From: a virus
DNA: 21,676 nt
IMG/VR virus record: IMGVR_UViG_3300028008_000125
Coordinates: 1-21,676 of that record
Direction: 5' to 3' (one strand)
Within the stretch, counting starts at the first letter, position 1, and each line of letters begins with the position of its first letter. A program made the position numbers and the translations under genes. Shown here piece after piece: positions 17,462-21,676 of this stretch. The notes beneath the pieces were generated by a model. It was not told where the DNA came from, searched no databases, and was given only the letters and a program-made list of their open reading frames with translations.

Positions 17462-18071
17462 TACTTTGTCAGCACTTTTTAAAACTTTATCAATAGATTC
17501 AGCTAGTAACGATACTAAGTTTGTATATTATCACAAAGCAACTGGAGAGATTCAGAGAATTTCTAACATTAGCTTTCTTGAAGAAGGTTATGAGTGTTTA
17601 GAAGTCTTGTCGGATAAAGTAGCTGATATTTTATTAGGAAAAAAAGATTTATCTAACTATAAAATAATGTTTAATTTTAAAACACGAGAATTAGAACTGC
17701 AAGAAAATTCTCCTATTAAAATAGCAAATATTACTGATAAATTACATAATATACCGCTGAATTCACGTGAGCCTGATTTAATAATCAAATGCGGCACTGA
17801 GAAATGGACAGTTTGCCTTTCTCCTCGACATCAAGATTATTTTAGATCAATGACGTCAGTGGTTGATGATATAAAATTTAATTTTAGTATTACCAAAAAG
17901 AATGATCCTAATATATTAATTGATATGTTCAAAATTGAATTATACGAGTTATTATCTATCCCAGAAGTTGACATTAGTGGACAGATTAATATTCCTAAAA
18001 ATATAGACAATGTTAGCATATATACTTTTAAATATTTTAACAACTACGGCTATGAGATTATAAATGAATAA
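17451..18071 (+). CDS. Hypothetical protein, 206 aa, between glycosyltransferases
   Basis: I do not recognise the family. The protein is mixed alpha/beta in appearance, with KFVYYHKATGEIQRIS near residues 23-38, a hydrophilic centre, and a C-terminal part rich in aromatic residues (YTFKYFNNYGYEIINE). There are three scattered cysteines (ECLEV, IKCGT, TVCLSP), no signal peptide and no membrane segment. The start has a good ribosome site (TAAGGA, 17437-17442, eight bases away) and overlaps the previous gene by 11 bases. The end overlaps the next gene by 8. Placement inside a run of glycosyltransferases suggests a partner or structural protein of the same process, but nothing in the sequence shows which. 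Confidence 0.78.
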   Translation: MTTDTLSALFKTLSIDSASNDTKFVYYHKATGEIQRISNISFLEEGYECLEVLSDKVADILLGKKDLSNYKIMFNFKTRELELQENSPIKIANITDKLHNIPLNSREPDLIIKCGTEKWTVCLSPRHQDYFRSMTSVVDDIKFNFSITKKNDPNILIDMFKIELYELLSIPEVDISGQINIPKNIDNVSIYTFKYFNNYGYEIINE

Positions 18072-18993
18072 ATTTAGAGTTACAGACTATGATATAATCT
18101 ATTTGTCTTATGACGAGCCAAATGCAGAAAAAAATTATGCAGATCTGTGCCAAAAGATTCCGTGGGCTAAACGTGTACACGGTGTAAAAGGCAGTGATGC
18201 TGCACACAAAGCTTGTGCAGAACTAAGTGAAACAGATAGATTTATTACTGTAGACGGTGACAATAGAATCCGTGAAGAGTTCCTAAATCAAGTTCTTGAC
18301 TTTGACGAACATCAAGATTTAACAAATACAGTAATAAGCTGGTGCGGCAAAAATGAAATTAATGGCCTAACATACGGTAACGGTGGACTTAAATGTTGGC
18401 CTAAAGATTATGTACTTAATATGCGTACACACGAAAACGCTGATCCTGATAATAAACATGCACAAGTAGACTTCTGTTGGGATGCACAATACATTCAAAT
18501 GAATAGTTGTTACTCAGATGTGTACAATAATTATACCGCCCAACAAGCATGGAGAGCAGGATTTAGAGAAGGAGTAAAGCTTGCAACTGACCGCGGTTTA
18601 CGATTATCTAAAGAAGAACTAAAAAACAATCATTGGCGGTGTTTACATATGCTATATGTTTGGAGTATGGTAGGCGCAGATGTAGAAAATGGTCTTTGGG
18701 CTATATATGGCGCAAGAGAAGGGCTGTACATGACAATGTGTACAGACTGGGATTATGTACAAGTGCGTGATTTTGATTATCTCAATGATTATTGGAAAAA
18801 TGTAGTTTCAAAAAATATAACAGAAGAAACCTTGTTAGGATCGATTGAACATCTAGGCGCTAGTCTTATTGATGAATTGGATATTCCAATTTCGATAAAT
18901 CCATTAGATGCACAACAAAGTAAATTCTTTAAAACAGTGTACCAATATACTCGCCAGCCTCTATCTAAACAACTTATAATTGATAAAGAATAG
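18064..18993 (+). CDS. Putative glycosyltransferase (GT2-like, DGD motif)
   Basis: A 309-aa protein. The N-terminus DYDIIYLSYDEPNAEKNYAD followed by KRVHGVKGSDAAHKAC and FITVDGDNRI matches the beginning of GT-A transferases of the GT2 type: a first beta strand, a nucleotide-binding region, then a DxD motif (DGD, residues 64-66). The middle contains ISWCGKNEINGLTYGNGGLK, as expected for an acceptor/donor pocket. A tryptophan- and tyrosine-rich helical part follows, including AWRAGFREGVKLA and NHWRCLHMLYVWSMVGADV. It is not a close copy of the two upstream transferases. The start overlaps the previous stop by 8 bases, and the ribosome site is weak, so coupling is likely. The sugar and acceptor are unknown. 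Proteins of this style occur in marine T4-like phages. Confidence 0.75.
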   Translation: MNKFRVTDYDIIYLSYDEPNAEKNYADLCQKIPWAKRVHGVKGSDAAHKACAELSETDRFITVDGDNRIREEFLNQVLDFDEHQDLTNTVISWCGKNEINGLTYGNGGLKCWPKDYVLNMRTHENADPDNKHAQVDFCWDAQYIQMNSCYSDVYNNYTAQQAWRAGFREGVKLATDRGLRLSKEELKNNHWRCLHMLYVWSMVGADVENGLWAIYGAREGLYMTMCTDWDYVQVRDFDYLNDYWKNVVSKNITEETLLGSIEHLGASLIDELDIPISINPLDAQQSKFFKTVYQYTRQPLSKQLIIDKE

Positions 18994-18997
18994 TTAA

Positions 18998-20569
18998 ATG
19001 AAAAAGAACGATATTAAATTACTTAAAGACAAGAACGGTGAATTAACTAGTGATCCCTCAAATGTTGAAAACGTAAATAAGTTGTTAAACAACAAAGGCT
19101 GCGGGTTTTGCCTTGCGAAGTTTACACAGGTAACTATGCATTTAGGTACTGGTTACATGCATAGCTGTCATCATCCTAAAATGCATAAAATACCTTTAGA
19201 TGAATTACAAGAAGACTATCGTGCATTATTTAATACCAAGCATCTAAAAACTGCTCGAAAAGAAATGCTTAATAATCAAAAACCTTCTGAGTGTGATTAT
19301 TGTTGGCGTATAGAGAATGACGGCAATCTTAGTGACCGCAGTTTTAAAAGTATGAAATCGTGGGCACTTGATCGTCATGACGATATTATAGCGTCAACAG
19401 GAGACGAAAACATAACTCCTACATACCTAGAGGTTAGTTTTAGTAATGCATGCAATATGAGTTGTTTATATTGCGGCCCTGAATTTAGTACTACATGGGT
19501 AGATGACCTTAAACAAAAAGGCCCAATGAAAGTTTTAGAAGGATTAGCTGATAATGAACGTTGGGTACAAGGTTGGCAAGATCTTGATAATTTAGCATAT
19601 AAAAATAAAGACCACAATCCTTACATTGAAGCATTTTGGAAATGGTTTCCTGAAATTTATCCTGGGTTAGAACATTATAGAATTACCGGTGGCGAGCCGT
19701 TAATGAGTAAAGAAACATTTAAAACTATAGATTGGATTTTTGAGAATCCTAACGATAAACTTGATTTTTCGATCAACACTAATTTAAGTGTTGTTGATAG
19801 TATATGGGATCGATTTATTGATAAGTTAATAAAAATTAAAGATAATAAAGTTAAAAGCGTTACAATTTACACTAGTGTCGAAGGATATGGAAAACGTGCA
19901 GAGTATGTGCGTAGAGGATTAGATTTTGAGGTTTTCAAAAAGCGATATGAACAACTTGCTAATCTAGGCAATGTTAAAGTTGTTATTATGGCAGCATACA
20001 ATGTATTAAGTATTACAAGTTTTGGCAAGCTACTAGAATGGCAATTAGAGATGAAGAAAAAATATCACTTTAATACGCCTGTGCTTTGGTGGGAAGAAAA
20101 TCTTCCATTTTCTTTTAGAGAAGGAATGTCTAATAATGAATTAAAAAAGCGTTCTCCGTCTCATGTAGTTCCATTAGGATTAGATATTCCGTATTTAAGA
20201 TATCCGCCATTTTTAGACGCCCAAATATCTACTGATAAATTAGTACAAGATTATATGTTACCTACAATGGACTATATGGCAGCTAATACAATTGATAATA
20301 AATGGCAAATGCATCTTTCTTTTGAACTTAACGAAATGTATAAACTTAAATCAATTACAGAACACCGATTAAAAATATCTTGGACAACTAAACCCGGAAC
20401 AGAAGAGCATTATAAAACTATTATTATACCTAGAGCAGAGCTTTATGACTTCCTTAACGTTAAAGACGCTCGCGACGGAACTAATTTCCTAGAAACTTTT
20501 CCCGAAATGGCAGAATTTTATGAAGAATGTAGATTAGCTAAAGAAATAGTAAGATCTAAAATAGCATGA
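18998..20569 (+). CDS. Radical SAM protein with N-terminal twitch-like cysteine domain
   Basis: A 523-aa radical SAM enzyme. The [4Fe-4S] cluster that cleaves S-adenosylmethionine is bound by CNMSCLYC (C152, C156, C159), preceded by the strand YLEVSFSNA. The SAM-binding TGGEP motif is at 230-234. Ahead of this core is a second cysteine set, C35 and C38 (CGFC), C57 (HSCHHP), C99 and C102 (CDYCWRIE). This looks like an auxiliary-cluster 'twitch' domain placed at the N-terminus, where such domains usually follow the core. Marine phage proteins of this type are annotated as twitch domain-containing radical SAM protein. The reaction is unknown; peptide or sugar modification is plausible. It starts four bases after the transferase upstream and overlaps the next gene as ATGA. 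Confidence 0.88.
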   Translation: MKKNDIKLLKDKNGELTSDPSNVENVNKLLNNKGCGFCLAKFTQVTMHLGTGYMHSCHHPKMHKIPLDELQEDYRALFNTKHLKTARKEMLNNQKPSECDYCWRIENDGNLSDRSFKSMKSWALDRHDDIIASTGDENITPTYLEVSFSNACNMSCLYCGPEFSTTWVDDLKQKGPMKVLEGLADNERWVQGWQDLDNLAYKNKDHNPYIEAFWKWFPEIYPGLEHYRITGGEPLMSKETFKTIDWIFENPNDKLDFSINTNLSVVDSIWDRFIDKLIKIKDNKVKSVTIYTSVEGYGKRAEYVRRGLDFEVFKKRYEQLANLGNVKVVIMAAYNVLSITSFGKLLEWQLEMKKKYHFNTPVLWWEENLPFSFREGMSNNELKKRSPSHVVPLGLDIPYLRYPPFLDAQISTDKLVQDYMLPTMDYMAANTIDNKWQMHLSFELNEMYKLKSITEHRLKISWTTKPGTEEHYKTIIIPRAELYDFLNVKDARDGTNFLETFPEMAEFYEECRLAKEIVRSKIA

Positions 20570-21676
20570 TACAATTAGCACATGACTGGATAGGACCAAG
20601 TGGCCCTTGGCCAAACGGTCAGAGTCTAGATTTACTAACATCACCTAATAATTATGAAGATTCTCATTATTCTACTACTAATACTGTTTATAATCTTGAA
20701 AGTAAAAGACATCCGTATACTTACTCTAAATTACATGCAATTTTAGGCAAAAACATAACGCACAGTCATATTCTTGATTGTAATAACAAATTTATATACG
20801 AACTAACACCATTACTTAAACCGTATCAATGGACTAATAATGCATTTGATAGTGTAAGCACAGTAGCAATGCAAGCACAACAAGCTGGTAAATGTTTGTT
20901 TATTATTAATGATATGAATGAAGGCTATTCAAATAATACATACAATTTTTTTAAGAACTTACATGAGCAACTTAATAAATTTAAATTAAATCCGGCTAAC
21001 ATATTGTACATCACAATGAATTCCCTTGCAGAAGAAGAGTATTCTAAGTGGGCAAAGGTAAATAATATACCTTGTACAATCAATATATCTACTGTTTATT
21101 TGTACGAGTCTGTAGATGACTTAACTGCTACTATAACTAAGCCTGCAAAGCATTTTATTTGTCTTAATAGACAGCCAAATCCATTAAGACAGTGTTTAGT
21201 ATATGAATTATGGAGAAGAGATTTATTACAATACGGTCATATTAGTATGCCAGACGTAAATGAAACATTAGATTTTCATTTTGATAAAACAAATCTTCAA
21301 TTATTCAATATAGATGATAGTCGCTGGCAAGAATTTTTAGACACACTTCCTTATATTGCAGATGGAAGAAGTTTTACAGATCAAACGTGCAACACTAATT
21401 CTATAACAGATTTTTATTACGACAGTGTTTATAGTATTATTACAGAAAATACTATAGGTGAAACTGATTGTATAAAGTTATCTGAAAAAACATTTAGGAG
21501 TTTAGGTAATTATTGTTTGCCGTTACATATGTATAGCAAGGGAACCGGACAACAACTTGCTAGATTGGGATATAAATTAGATTGTAAGGAGTATGATAAT
21601 ATAGTAGACGATAGCAAACGTTTTCAAGCATTAATTAATAAAATAGAAAAAATTTGTCAAATAAATATTAATACAC
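20566..21676 (+). CDS. Unknown-function protein of the modification cassette (3' partial)
   Basis: An open frame of 370 complete codons runs from ATG at 20566 off the right edge with no stop. Its start overlaps the radical SAM stop (ATGA), so translation is coupled. The N-terminus is MIQLAHDWIGPSGPWPNG. Two motifs stand out: HFICLNRQPNPLR (from residue 196) and SEKTFRSL (from residue 306), the latter followed within 35 residues by QQLARLGYKLD. Phage and bacterial proteins with an FxCLNR strand plus an S/TEKTxK...LG end have the feel of the nucleotide-sugar-binding half of GT-B transferases (EKT acting as a donor-binding segment). That comparison is from memory and is inference. No signal peptide or membrane segment is seen. 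Confidence 0.72.
   Translation, partial: MIQLAHDWIGPSGPWPNGQSLDLLTSPNNYEDSHYSTTNTVYNLESKRHPYTYSKLHAILGKNITHSHILDCNNKFIYELTPLLKPYQWTNNAFDSVSTVAMQAQQAGKCLFIINDMNEGYSNNTYNFFKNLHEQLNKFKLNPANILYITMNSLAEEEYSKWAKVNNIPCTINISTVYLYESVDDLTATITKPAKHFICLNRQPNPLRQCLVYELWRRDLLQYGHISMPDVNETLDFHFDKTNLQLFNIDDSRWQEFLDTLPYIADGRSFTDQTCNTNSITDFYYDSVYSIITENTIGETDCIKLSEKTFRSLGNYCLPLHMYSKGTGQQLARLGYKLDCKEYDNIVDDSKRFQALINKIEKICQININT

Noticed and set aside
18056-18063. TTATAAAT as a late promoter before the third glycosyltransferase
   Set aside because: It overlaps the coding end of the upstream gene and abuts the start codon, leaving no room for a leader and ribosome site.

Overview
The window looks like part of the genome of an AT-rich marine T4-like bacteriophage (myovirus). 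Every supported gene is on the + strand and the genes are packed end to end with short gaps or overlaps. The left three quarters encode virion fibres and adhesins built from modules typical of marine myophage structural genes: a tail-collar domain, DAATKAYTD fibre repeats, FFNxGGxIR anchor domains, Calx-beta/Ig-like repeats and a polyglycine domain. The style resembles pelagimyophages (SAR11 phages) and cyanomyophages. The host cannot be fixed from sequence alone; the strong AT bias favours a SAR11-like host, but that is inference.

Region 1 (1-5227) holds three tandem, partly paralogous fibre genes. The first is cut by the left edge and ends in a phage tail-collar domain. The second and third share an N-terminal domain but end in unrelated C-termini. 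The residues visible upstream of the first internal ATG of gene 1 match the second module of genes 2 and 3, so gene 1 probably belongs to the same family and starts outside the window.

Region 2 (5237-15352) holds two giant adhesin-like genes (1284 and 2065 aa). They share a ~300-residue N-terminal anchor domain followed by a mosaic of Ig-like and Calx-beta-like modules. The first carries a large glycine-rich domain. The second carries three copies of a small two-cysteine module.

Region 3 (15426 to the right edge) is a different cassette: a small hypothetical gene, two paralogous GT-A-like glycosyltransferases (DTD motifs), an unknown 206-aa gene, a third glycosyltransferase-like protein (DGD motif), a radical SAM enzyme with an extra N-terminal cysteine cluster, and a 3'-truncated gene of unknown function. 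Apart from one 4-base gap, these open frames overlap by 4-17 bases, so they are probably translationally coupled.

Two AATAAATAC motifs at matching distance (28-29 nt) before genes 3 and 5 look like T4-type late promoters. A TTGACA-N17-TATACT promoter plus an AAGGAG ribosome site precedes region 3. The likely reading is that late transcription drives the fibres, while the modification cassette has its own sigma70-type promoter. A reasonable hypothesis is that the cassette decorates a glycan or peptide on the virion or host surface; the sequence does not show the substrate. No tRNA, CRISPR, integrase, transposase or reverse transcriptase was seen.
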